Assembly (NCBI GenBank): GCA_016789035.1
Contig: JAEUSC010000405.1
Span: 1 to 5,184, forward strand
DNA: 5,184 nt
Reading direction: 5' to 3'
Source: Candidatus Omnitrophota bacterium
GTDB taxonomy: Bacteria; Omnitrophota; Gorgyraeia; Zapsychrales; Fredricksoniimonadaceae
A model generated the notes under the pieces. The model was not told where the DNA came from. It did not search any database and worked only from the letters and a program-made list of their open reading frames with translations. This document shows positions 1 to 5,184 of the stretch, one piece after another. Position 1 is the first letter of the stretch, and each line of letters opens with the position of its first letter. The position numbers and the translations under genes were made by a program.

Positions 1-1
1 T

Positions 2-718
2 CACATCGACACCAATTATAAAATTCCTGCGATGATCAAATATCGCGATGAGCTGGCATTAAAATTTAAGCTGAACATGATCGTAGGCCAGAATATTCAG
101 GCGCTCAAAGACAAGCGTACCTATCCGGACGGAGCCATTGATCGTATTGCCTGCTGTAAAGCATTAAAAACTGATGCGCTCAAAAATACCCTGTCCGGTA
201 ATTGGCCTCGAAAACGTCTGAATCATCATACCGGACAATATGATATCGATACAAATATAGAACCGTATACCGGAGTTATCGTTGGTGCCCGCGCTGATGA
301 GGAAGGGAGCCGTTCGAAGGAGCGGTATTTTTCTCCCCGTGATCGAAACAGTGACTGGGACGTTGGAGACCAGCCGCCGGAATTATGGAATCAATTTAAG
401 ACAGACTTCGCCCCGGGAACACATATTCGGGTTCATCCTTTGCTGGATTGGACCGAATTAAACATCTGGGAATATATTGAACGGGAAAGTATTCCGATTA
501 CCAATTTATATTTTGACCAAGGAAACGGAAAGCGGTACCGGTCGCTAGGATGTTATCCTTGCACAACACCCGTCGATTCAACAGCCAAAAGTATTAAAGA
601 GATCATTGAAGAGCTGCGCAGTGGAAAATTTAAAAACATTGCAGAACGATCTGGACGTGCGCAAGACAAAGAGGACGGCGGGGGATTAGAAACACTTCGT
701 AAAGAAGGGTATATGTAG
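2..718 (+). CDS. cysD: Sulfate adenylyltransferase subunit 2 (CysD), 5' truncated by the window edge
   Basis: CysD is the adenylyl-transferring subunit of ATP sulfurylase. With the GTPase CysN it forms APS and pyrophosphate from sulfate and ATP in the cytoplasm. The frame is open from base 2, giving 238 visible residues. E. coli CysD has 302, so about 60 N-terminal residues, including the SGGKDS-type PP-loop, lie upstream. The ATG at base 32 is internal, because [10 protein letters not shown] just before it is family sequence (the HVDT stretch of CysD). Other landmarks are [20 protein letters not shown] (bases 284-343, the GGARRDEEKSRAKER block of E. coli), [17 protein letters not shown] and a C-terminal [11 protein letters not shown]. 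The oddity is four cysteines: a CC pair (visible residues 51-52) and GCYPC (184-187). In E. coli CysD these positions read roughly SAKHTD and GCWPLT. The quartet resembles the [4Fe-4S] ligands of assimilatory APS reductase, but that enzyme's catalytic ECGLH tail is absent. cysN follows after 69 bases, as in typical cysDN operons. Confidence 0.93.
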   Translation, partial: HIDTNYKIPAMIKYRDELALKFKLNMIVGQNIQALKDKRTYPDGAIDRIACCKALKTDALKNTLSGNWPRKRLNHHTGQYDIDTNIEPYTGVIVGARADEEGSRSKERYFSPRDRNSDWDVGDQPPELWNQFKTDFAPGTHIRVHPLLDWTELNIWEYIERESIPITNLYFDQGNGKRYRSLGCYPCTTPVDSTAKSIKEIIEELRSGKFKNIAERSGRAQDKEDGGGLETLRKEGYM

Positions 719-787
719 TCTTCAGTCTTCGTTTTGGGATCAGTTTGTTTTTTTCACTGACAGTTATTTTTGAGAATCACAAAGTAT

Positions 788-2590
788 ATGAGCGACCATC
801 GCGAACAAATGAATGTTGTTATCGTAGGGCATGTGGATCACGGCAAAAGTACATTAGTCGGCCGTCTTTTGGCTGATACGGGATCCCTTCCGGAAGGCAA
901 GCTCGAAGCGGTCAAAAAGAATTGCGAGCGTAACGCCAAGCCGTTTGAGTATGCATTCTTATTAGACGCGCTCAAAGATGAGCAGGCGCAGGGAATCACT
1001 ATTGATACGGCTAGGTCATTTTTTAAGTCCGATAAGAGAGACTATATAATTATTGATGCTCCAGGTCATATTGAATTTTTAAAGAACATGATCTCCGGAG
1101 CTGCTCGCGCTGAGGCTGCGCTTCTTTTGATTGATGCGCATGAAGGCATTCGCGAAAATTCCAAGCGTCACGGTTATGTCATGCGTTTTTTAGGGATCAA
1201 GAACGTGGCTGTTTGCGTTAATAAAATGGATTTGGTTGGTTACGACCAGAAGGTCTTTGAGCAAATCAAGACCGACTATACAAAATTTTTGCAGGAAATC
1301 AATTTGACCCCCAAGTGTTTTATTCCGATTGTGGCCTTTCATGGGGATAATATTGTCTCGAATTCAAAAAATATGCCATGGTATCAGGGGCAGGATATTC
1401 TGCGAGTCTTGGATTCTTTTGAGAAAGCGGCCCCCAAGGAAAATCAGGTTTTTCGCATGCCGGTCCAGGACATATATAAGTTTACAGAAGAGGGCGACGA
1501 GCGAAGGATTATTGCGGGACGTATTGCTACAGGAACCATTAAGATCGGTGATGAGGTTATTTTCCTTCCTTCTGGAAAGAAAAACCGCATCAAATCTATT
1601 GAATACTTTAACGGCCCATCCCGTCAGCAAGCCTTTGCAGACCAAAGTTTAGGTTTTACGGTTGATACAGAAATTTACATACGTCCCGGTGAGATTCTCT
1701 GTAAACAATCCGAGTCCACGGCTCAAGTTAGCTCTAAATTTAAAGCCAATGTCTTTTGGATGGGAAAACAGCCTCTGGTCAGAAATAAAACATATAAGTT
1801 AAAAATAGCCACTCAGCAGGTCCCGGTGGTTATTTCCGAAATACTTCATGTATTAAATGCGGCTGAGCTTTCCTCAAGTCAAAAGGACCATGTGGACCGC
1901 CATGAGGTTGCTGAGTGTACATTTGAAACCATGAAACCGGTAGCTTTTGATTTGGTTGGAGAAATTGCCGAAACCGGACGTTTTGTGATTGTGGATAACT
2001 ACGAAATTTCCGGTGGCGGCATCATTCTTTCGGCAGTCGCCAGCCAGGATAATCTGTTAATGACACACATCAAAAAGAGAGAATTTGCGTGGGAGCGCAG
2101 TCACATTACTCCTGATGTCCGTGCCCAAAAATATGACCATAAGTCTGCCTTTATTATCCTTACAGGAGAGATTGATACGGGAAAGCAGCGGATCGCAAAG
2201 GCGCTCGAAGAGGCGTTATTTCAGCTAGGACGGTTCGTTTATTTCTTGGGTATTTCCAACAGACTTGTTTTGGCAACGCACGACTCGAAGGACAAAACGT
2301 TAGGAAAGTTCGAGCAAATCCAGCAATTGGGTGAATTGGCCCACTTGATGACAGATGCGGGCTTGATTCTAGTTACATCCATCACAAATATCGACCAATA
2401 TGAGTTGGAAGTTTTAAAAAAGCTCAATAGCCCTAACCGTACGTTTGTGGTCAACGTAGGTGAAAATCAATTTTCGGATCAACTGGTTGATCTTCAGTTG
2501 AAAAGAAATGAAGATTCCGAGATTGCCGTTAAAAAGATTGTTGACCTCTTAGTTAAATCCCTTGTTCTTGACCCGGAATATTTTATTTAG
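788..2590 (+). CDS. cysN: Sulfate adenylyltransferase GTPase subunit CysN with a degenerate C-terminal APS-kinase-like domain
   Basis: CysN couples GTP hydrolysis to APS synthesis by CysD. Counting from the ATG at 788 the protein has 600 residues. GTPase motifs are intact: G1 GHVDHGKS 14-21, G2 GITIDTA 69-75, G3 DAPGH 90-94, G4 NKMD 145-148 and a G5-like AFHGDNI at 183-189. EF-Tu-like beta-barrel domains follow to about residue 418. After a [18 protein letters not shown] linker, residues 450-600 match the APS kinase (CysC) fold, so overall length and order are those of CysNC fusions (E. coli CysN alone is about 475). That domain has lost its catalytic motifs (separate entry), so I expect sulfurylase GTPase function but no PAPS synthesis. 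Start choice: the frame also opens at a TTG at 770, but neither that codon nor the ATG at 788 has a good ribosome site, and 788 begins a plausible [12 protein letters not shown]-terminus. An ATG at 809 is also possible. No terminator is visible after the stop. Confidence 0.92.
   Translation: MSDHREQMNVVIVGHVDHGKSTLVGRLLADTGSLPEGKLEAVKKNCERNAKPFEYAFLLDALKDEQAQGITIDTARSFFKSDKRDYIIIDAPGHIEFLKNMISGAARAEAALLLIDAHEGIRENSKRHGYVMRFLGIKNVAVCVNKMDLVGYDQKVFEQIKTDYTKFLQEINLTPKCFIPIVAFHGDNIVSNSKNMPWYQGQDILRVLDSFEKAAPKENQVFRMPVQDIYKFTEEGDERRIIAGRIATGTIKIGDEVIFLPSGKKNRIKSIEYFNGPSRQQAFADQSLGFTVDTEIYIRPGEILCKQSESTAQVSSKFKANVFWMGKQPLVRNKTYKLKIATQQVPVVISEILHVLNAAELSSSQKDHVDRHEVAECTFETMKPVAFDLVGEIAETGRFVIVDNYEISGGGIILSAVASQDNLLMTHIKKREFAWERSHITPDVRAQKYDHKSAFIILTGEIDTGKQRIAKALEEALFQLGRFVYFLGISNRLVLATHDSKDKTLGKFEQIQQLGELAHLMTDAGLILVTSITNIDQYELEVLKKLNSPNRTFVVNVGENQFSDQLVDLQLKRNEDSEIAVKKIVDLLVKSLVLDPEYFI
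2135..2587 (+). other. Degenerate APS kinase-like domain at the CysN C-terminus
   Basis: The domain aligns by eye with Cys[10 protein letters not shown] for the first strand, then [19 protein letters not shown], then [19 protein letters not shown], matching the 'GEVAKLFVDAGLIVI' region. Catalytic positions are changed. Walker A GLSGSGKS/T becomes GEIDTGKQ (bases 2165-2188), keeping Gly and Lys but replacing the Mg-ligand Ser/Thr with Gln. The DGDNVR motif becomes LGISNR, losing both Asp. The FISPYR motif is replaced by SITNID, and the R-H-G-L-N substrate segment is gone. Fungal ATP sulfurylases are known to carry an inactive APS-kinase-like domain that binds PAPS allosterically. A regulatory or structural role here is an inference by analogy. 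Confidence 0.82.
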
Positions 2591-2633
2591 CCCTTTTATA
2601 GCCAGTCAGAAATTTCAACTTTCAAGAATTATA

Positions 2634-2662
2634 TTGACACTGCTTAGTCGCAATGCTAATTT
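2634..2662 (+). promoter_or_regulatory. Probable sigma70-type promoter for the Com-like gene
   Basis: A perfect -35 TTGACA lies at 2634-2639. It is followed after 17 bases by TAATTT at 2657-2662, preceded by TGC, which gives an extended -10 (TGn). The -10 hexamer itself is weak (3 of 6). A GCTAAT at 2655-2660 with a 15-base spacer is an alternative. Transcription would start near 2669, leaving a leader of roughly 55 bases before the ATG at 2724. This makes the Com-like gene an independent unit downstream of cysN. Confidence 0.5.
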
Positions 2663-2723
2663 TGTGACAACTAAGCTAACAACTGACTTATATATGAACA
2701 ATGCTTTCGGGGTGTCTGAGGTT

Positions 2724-2924
2724 ATGAACAAGGACTTGGAGCTGCGCTGCCAATGTAGCCGGCTTTTATTTAAGAAACTAACACAGGCCATTGAGGTCAA
2801 ATGTCCCCGATGCAAGCGCATTCATGTTTTTACCTTGGCGCAACTGACCGCTTTTCTGGAAGCGGGAAATTTTTGTGCAACTTTTAGTGTAGCCGGAAAA
2901 ATAAAGGATCGTAATAGAGCATAA
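2724..2924 (+). CDS. Small zinc-finger protein resembling phage Mu Com (Com family regulator)
   Basis: The 66-residue product begins MNKDLELRCQCSRLLFKK and continues IEVKCPRCKRIHVF. The same layout is found in Mu Com (RCKNCNKLLFK ... IEIRCPRCKR), a small zinc-finger protein that binds mom mRNA and relieves its translational block. The metal site would be CxC plus CxxC; the CxC first half is one residue shorter than in Mu. The tail after the finger (about 33 residues, TLAQLTAFLEAGNFCATF onward) is unlike Mu Com. Start: ATG 2724 begins just before the family domain, with GGGGTG at 2709-2714 as a possible ribosome site. An in-frame ATG at 2694 would add ten residues without a visible ribosome site. 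The frame stays open to 2562 but overlaps cysN, so that extension is unlikely. No mom-like acetyltransferase or phage gene is adjacent, so the target is unknown. The family call is good; the function is an inference. Confidence 0.72.
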   Translation: MNKDLELRCQCSRLLFKKLTQAIEVKCPRCKRIHVFTLAQLTAFLEAGNFCATFSVAGKIKDRNRA

Positions 2925-2941
2925 CTCGTAGCGATTGCTCT
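2916..2941 (+). terminator. Weak hairpin at the end of the Com-like gene
   Basis: AGAGCA (2916-2921) pairs with TGCTCT (2936-2941), with an inner TCG/CGA pair set (2926-2928 with 2932-2934) around a three-base loop. The stem overlaps the last codons and the stop. Only three T residues follow and the stem is short and interrupted, so it could be a weak terminator or mRNA end structure, or chance. Confidence 0.25.
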
Positions 2942-2964
2942 TTGATGTGTTAGTAAAAGGATTG

Positions 2965-2992
2965 TTGACTTTCTAGCCTTATAATGTAAGAT
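2965..2992 (+). promoter_or_regulatory. Possible promoter upstream of the RRM gene
   Basis: TTGACT at 2965-2970 (5 of 6 to the -35 consensus) is followed after 16 bases by TAAGAT at 2987-2992 (4 of 6). A perfect TATAAT sits at 2980-2985 but only 9 bases from TTGACT, so it would need a poorer -35 further upstream (AGGATT near 2958). One of these pairs is a plausible start. The RRM mRNA would then carry a leader of about 165 bases containing the direct repeat and the palindrome. Confidence 0.42.
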
Positions 2993-3028
2993 GGGCGCAA
3001 CAATTCGAGTGGATCACGCCATTAGACT

Positions 3029-3071
3029 CTCCTAGTCTGGTCTTTTCAGTCCTCCTAGTTTCTGGTCTCTT
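3029..3071 (+). repeat. Imperfect direct repeat, two copies
   Basis: CTCCTAGTCTGGTCTT at 3029-3044 recurs as CTCCTAGTTTCTGGTCTCTT at 3052-3071, differing by a two-base TT insertion and an extra CT near the end. The spacing is 23 bases, about two helical turns. The first copy is preceded by AGACT (3024-3028), which can pair with AGTCT (3034-3038). It could be a regulator's tandem site or part of a structured leader. No known motif was recognised. Confidence 0.45.
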
Positions 3072-3099
3072 GTTCGCATCCTTAATCGTAATTGGATCT

Positions 3100-3121
3100 C
3101 TTTGTGAAATTGTTCACAAAG
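3100..3121 (+). promoter_or_regulatory. Perfect palindrome matching the Rex repressor operator consensus
   Basis: TTGTGAAATTGTTCACAA (3102-3119) fits the published Rex consensus TTGTGAAnnnnTTCACAA with no mismatch. The dyad extends two more bases on each side (C-T...A-G, 3100-3121) for nine perfect pairs around ATTG. Rex represses transcription when NAD+ is high and lets go when NADH rises. The site ends 41 bases before the RRM start codon. TTGTGA at 3102-3107 could itself act as a -35 for AATAAC at 3124-3129 (16-base spacer, 4 of 6 each), in which case Rex would block polymerase directly. If transcription instead starts upstream, the palindrome would form an RNA hairpin. No rex gene lies in the window. 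Confidence 0.62.
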
Positions 3122-3162
3122 AAAATAACACGCATTGTGATGCGGTAAAAACAGGAGTTGTT

Positions 3163-3492
3163 ATGAATATTTTTGTCGGTAATTTGCCACACGCTTCATC
3201 AGAAGAAGATCTTCGTAAGGAATTTGAAACATTTGGCGTTGTTTCCAAGGTTTCCATTCTCAAAGATAAATTCACAGGTGCTCCGCGTGGCTTTGGTTTC
3301 GTGGAAATGGCCAATGATCAGGAAGCAAAGACCGCCATGGACGCATTAAATGGTAAGGAATTCATGGGGCGACCTTTGAACGTCAATGAAGCCCGTCCAA
3401 AAGAAGAATCAGGCCCCAGAGGTGGTGGCGCATCCCGCGGTGGTTGGAATCGTGACCGTAATGATCGCGGTGGTCGTAGAGACAGATACTAA
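3163..3492 (+). CDS. Single-RRM RNA-binding protein with RGG-rich C-terminal tail
   Basis: The 109-residue product is one RNA recognition motif followed by a short basic tail. RNP2 is IFVGNL (residues 3-8) and RNP1 is RGFGFVEM (about 43-50), each with aromatic residues positioned to stack on RNA bases. ALNGKEFMGRPLNVNEARP closes the fold near residue 80. The tail is rich in Gly, Arg, Asp and Asn, with three RGG triplets, ending GGRRDRY. This is the architecture of the bacterial and cyanobacterial glycine-rich Rbp proteins, several of which are cold-induced. The target RNAs here are unknown. Start: ATG 3163 has an AGGAG at 3153-3157, five bases upstream, and begins MNIFVGNLP as the family does. 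The frame extends to a TTG at 3070, but that stretch holds the operator palindrome and is not RRM-like. A strong terminator follows 18 bases after the stop, so the gene is probably monocistronic. Confidence 0.93.
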   Translation: MNIFVGNLPHASSEEDLRKEFETFGVVSKVSILKDKFTGAPRGFGFVEMANDQEAKTAMDALNGKEFMGRPLNVNEARPKEESGPRGGGASRGGWNRDRNDRGGRRDRY

Positions 3493-3510
3493 TTTGTTTA
3501 ATGGGTGTGT

Positions 3511-3548
3511 AAGGGGGCATCTCGTAAGAGATGTCCCTTTCTTTTTTT
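3511..3548 (+). terminator. Strong intrinsic terminator after the RRM gene
   Basis: A 13-pair stem with no bulge (3511-3523 with 3528-3540) encloses a GTAA tetraloop, which is GNRA-type in RNA. Two of the pairs are G-U. It is followed by C and then seven T residues (3542-3548). The left arm includes AAGGGGGCATCTC and the right arm GAGATGTCCCTTT. Confidence 0.92.
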
Positions 3549-3777
3549 ATAAGCATAAATATTAAACAGGCGTAACATTCGATTTTTATGGATTGTAAGA
3601 CTTAATCGTCACGCTGGAGCGATTATTAGTTCATAGAAAAGGTCATAACGTTTGATTTAGCGCAGACATGGAGGAGTCAATTTAAAAATGTCAATTTTAT
3701 CTTTGGTTTCATAGAAGAAGTTAATATAATCATTAATCCAGAATTGTATTTAAAACAGATTTCAAAAAAGGGAGTTT
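3549..3777 (+). other. Non-coding spacer of about 230 bases before the envelope operon
   Basis: This AT-rich stretch has no convincing reading frame on either strand. It holds a loose 13-base direct repeat of the form TAAC(A/G)TT(C/T)GATTT at 3573-3585 and 3646-3658, and TTCATAGAA twice (from about 3630 and 3708). I see no tRNA, strong hairpin or recognised operator. A promoter lies near its 3' end. Confidence 0.6.
3703..3730 (+). promoter_or_regulatory. Probable promoter of the beta-barrel / helical-protein operon
   Basis: A perfect -10 TATAAT at 3725-3730 lies 16 bases after TTGGTT (3703-3708), a weak -35 (3 of 6). Transcription would start near 3737, giving a leader of about 40 bases. GGGAG at 3770-3774 then serves as ribosome site for the ATG at 3778. 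Confidence 0.5.
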
Positions 3778-4650
3778 ATGAGAGACGCAAATCTGAAAGT
3801 TATGGGCATCCTTCTAACGGGTTTCTTTGTTGGACAGAATCCTTGTGGAGTTTTAGCTAATGAGAGACCTGAAATAACTGGACAGATGGAGTCTCGTTAC
3901 ATTTGGGAGACCGATGTAGATGCTCAAAGTGGACAGATTAGTGTATCTGAAACGAAGGCGTCGGTTGGTTATGATTCAAAATTTGAAAATGGAATGCCAA
4001 TTTCTTTTTCAATATCAGGGAGGCATACTGATATCAAAAGTGATGTTCCTGTTTTTCTTCCCTCTCATTTAGCGGCCTTAAGTTTCAGTGCGGGGGTCAA
4101 AATTCCGGCTCCGTTTACTGCCTCACAAAATTATTTTCTTGGTTTGGACATTATGCCGTCAATGTATAGTGATGGGTGGGATAATTTTTCATCCGATACT
4201 TTTCGAATTCCCATACGGTCATATTTGATTTACAGACGTGATGAGAACTTCATTGTCTTCGCCGGTGCTAGTATTCGTCCTGATTTTGATACCAAAATTC
4301 TTCCCTTGCTTGGAATTATCTATCGTCCCAATCAATACTGGGAGATTAATATGGCGTCCGATAATCCGCAGATCATCTACCATGCTTCGGAGAAAACGAA
4401 GTTAATTCTGGAGGCGGATATAATCAATGATGAATATGAGTTGACCGGTAGTGGTAACAAGGGGCGTGTGCTTTTTTATCGAGAATTAAGCGCAGGTCTG
4501 GGAATCCAGCACCAATTCACAAAGAATGTTTCTGGATTGGTCTCGGCGGGGAGTGTTTTTAAAAGAATGTTGCGTTATGAAGATGACAATGGAAAAGTAA
4601 TGCCTGATCAAGGCTTGTATGTAAAGGCGCGGGTGCAGTTTAATTTTTAG
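3778..4650 (+). CDS. Predicted outer-membrane beta-barrel protein (DUF6268-like)
   Basis: The 290-residue product has a Sec signal peptide: charged start MRDANLK, hydrophobic core MGILLTGFFVG (9-19), and likely cleavage after VLA at residue 27. The mature part shows alternating polar/hydrophobic strands with short turns, such as SFSISGRH, YFLGLDIMPSMYS, RSYLIYRR, FIVFAGASIRP, LSAGLGIQHQF and VSGLVSAGSVF. It ends VKARVQFNF, with the terminal aromatic that the BAM machinery recognises in outer-membrane proteins. The stretch LPLLGIIYRPNQYWEINM followed by an IIYHASEKTKLILEAD segment reminds me of the uncharacterised DUF6268 barrel family; that match is from memory. No enzyme or transport motif is visible. 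Start: ATG 3778 has GGGAG three bases upstream, slightly close, and an in-frame ATG at 3802 would shorten the n-region. A secreted helical protein follows 27 bases later, suggesting co-transcription. An outer-membrane barrel is likely; its substrate or role is unknown. Confidence 0.8.
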   Translation: MRDANLKVMGILLTGFFVGQNPCGVLANERPEITGQMESRYIWETDVDAQSGQISVSETKASVGYDSKFENGMPISFSISGRHTDIKSDVPVFLPSHLAALSFSAGVKIPAPFTASQNYFLGLDIMPSMYSDGWDNFSSDTFRIPIRSYLIYRRDENFIVFAGASIRPDFDTKILPLLGIIYRPNQYWEINMASDNPQIIYHASEKTKLILEADIINDEYELTGSGNKGRVLFYRELSAGLGIQHQFTKNVSGLVSAGSVFKRMLRYEDDNGKVMPDQGLYVKARVQFNF

Positions 4651-4677
4651 TCATTATTTTAAAAAGTGGGGGTAGGT

Positions 4678-5184
4678 ATGGGGTTAAGAGTCCTAATAGG
4701 GGTTGCGATGATTGTTGTAAGTCATTCGGCTTGGGCTGGACAGCGCGGGGAAGAACGTAAGGCTTTTCGTGAAGAGCAGAAATCAAAGGTTAAAGAATTT
4801 CAGGAAAACATGAAATCTGAAAATAAGGAGTTCCGAGCTTCGCTTAAGGATCTCACCGATGAACAGAAAAAGGCGGCGATAGAGTCTCATCGTCAGAAAC
4901 AGTTTGATAAGCGTAAAGATTTTAGAGGCACGATTCATCAAGAGAATCAGGACTTTCTTGCTGAAAGGCTGAAAACAAATACAAAACTTACCGATGCTCA
5001 GAAAGAAGAGTTGACCACTTTTTATAAGGCGCAATACGATGAGAATGTTGCGTTTCGTGATAAACAGCATCAAGAGAATATGGAATTTTTTGAAAAAATC
5101 GCAAATGATGACGGTCTCTCCATGGAGCAAAAGAAACAAGCGCTTAAAGATCATCATCAACAGCAAAAGACCGAAAATAGTGAT
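4678..5184 (+). CDS. Secreted repetitive helical protein with LTxxQ motifs, 3' end outside the window
   Basis: The frame opens at ATG 4678 (GGGGG at 4668-4672 is a likely ribosome site) and stays open for 169 codons to the window edge, so the C-terminus is missing. Residues 1-20 are a signal peptide (hydrophobic VLIGVAMIVV, cleavage after AWA), placing the product in the periplasm or beyond. The rest has no Pro or Cys, is rich in Lys, Glu, Gln and Asp, and should form long helices or coiled coils. Three units are visible: (F/H)QEN at 41-44, 87-90 and 131-134, each followed 16-18 residues later by LTDEQ (59), LTDAQ (104) and LSMEQ (147). LTxxQ is the hallmark of the Spy/CpxP periplasmic chaperone and metal-stress family, but the repeat layout here is longer and more regular, so kinship is only suggested. 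The beta-barrel gene lies 27 bases upstream, and a shared periplasm/outer-membrane role is inferred. Confidence 0.85.
   Translation, partial: MGLRVLIGVAMIVVSHSAWAGQRGEERKAFREEQKSKVKEFQENMKSENKEFRASLKDLTDEQKKAAIESHRQKQFDKRKDFRGTIHQENQDFLAERLKTNTKLTDAQKEELTTFYKAQYDENVAFRDKQHQENMEFFEKIANDDGLSMEQKKQALKDHHQQQKTENSD

Noticed and set aside
740..760. TCAGT...ACTGA hairpin with T-rich loop between cysD and cysN
   Set aside because: Only five pairs with an 11-base loop and no T tract after the stem. Not a credible terminator or attenuator.
1329..1652. Overlapping frames inside cysN on both strands (plus 1329-1652, minus 1364-1645 and 2239-2454)
   Set aside because: All lie within the well-supported cysN gene and show no recognisable protein features.
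2562..2693. N-terminal extension of the Com-like protein overlapping cysN
   Set aside because: It would overlap the end of cysN and read through a strong promoter-like sequence; family homology begins only after 2724.
2615..2821. Minus-strand frame opposite the Com-like gene
   Set aside because: The plus strand encodes a recognisable zinc finger, and the minus product resembles nothing.
2993..3020. Possible tRNA fragment (GGCG...TTCGAGT...CGCC)
   Set aside because: The arms do not form a T-arm or acceptor stem of correct size and no cloverleaf can be drawn around them.
2991..3035. 14-codon frame starting ATGGGCGCA that could be a leader peptide
   Set aside because: No ribosome site in front, the ATG overlaps a promoter element, and no regulatory codon run is present.
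3070..3162. N-terminal extension of the RRM protein from a TTG
   Set aside because: No ribosome site, it contains the operator-like palindrome, and the family starts at MNIFVGNLP with a good AGGAG before it.
3114..3314. Minus-strand frame opposite the RRM gene
   Set aside because: Shadow of the RRM domain, which is unambiguous on the plus strand.
4783..5166. A 127-codon minus-strand frame, Leu/Phe rich
   Set aside because: It is the antisense of the Lys/Glu/Gln-rich helical repeat gene, whose codons mirror as Phe/Leu. It has no family resemblance, while the plus frame has a signal peptide and a repeat pattern.

Overview
The window is a compact, forward-strand stretch of a Gram-negative (diderm) bacterial chromosome. 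Evidence for a diderm: one gene encodes an exported beta-barrel ending in Phe, and the next encodes a secreted helical protein with Spy/CpxP-like LTxxQ motifs. Base composition looks moderate to slightly AT-rich. The CysD/CysN type and the free-standing RRM protein recall sequences from deltaproteobacterial, Nitrospirota and Omnitrophota lineages. That is recollection, and I do not assign a phylum. No rRNA, tRNA, CRISPR array, transposase or integrase is visible.

Region 1 (1-2590), sulfate activation. The window opens inside cysD (sulfate adenylyltransferase subunit 2), followed 69 bases later by cysN, its GTPase subunit. Together they make adenylylsulfate (APS) from sulfate and ATP, driven by GTP hydrolysis. 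Both genes differ from the E. coli pattern. CysD carries a Cys-Cys plus Cys-x-x-Cys set like the [4Fe-4S] ligands of assimilatory APS reductase. CysN ends in an APS-kinase-like domain whose Walker A, DGDN-type and FISP-type motifs are all eroded, so it is unlikely to make PAPS.

Region 2 (2591-3548), two small putative RNA-binding proteins. A good promoter precedes a 66-residue zinc-finger protein resembling phage Mu Com, with no mom gene or phage gene beside it. A 238-base intergenic stretch follows, with a second possible promoter, an imperfect direct repeat and a perfect palindrome identical to the Rex (NADH/NAD+-sensing repressor) consensus operator. Next is a 109-residue single-RRM protein with an RGG-rich tail, closed by a strong intrinsic terminator.

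Region 3 (3549-5184), envelope operon. After about 230 non-coding bases with a promoter near the end come a predicted outer-membrane beta-barrel protein (resembling the DUF6268 type) and, 27 bases later, a secreted, proline- and cysteine-free, charged helical protein. The latter is built from three repeats of about 44 residues and runs off the window end. They are probably co-transcribed and act in the periplasm and outer membrane.
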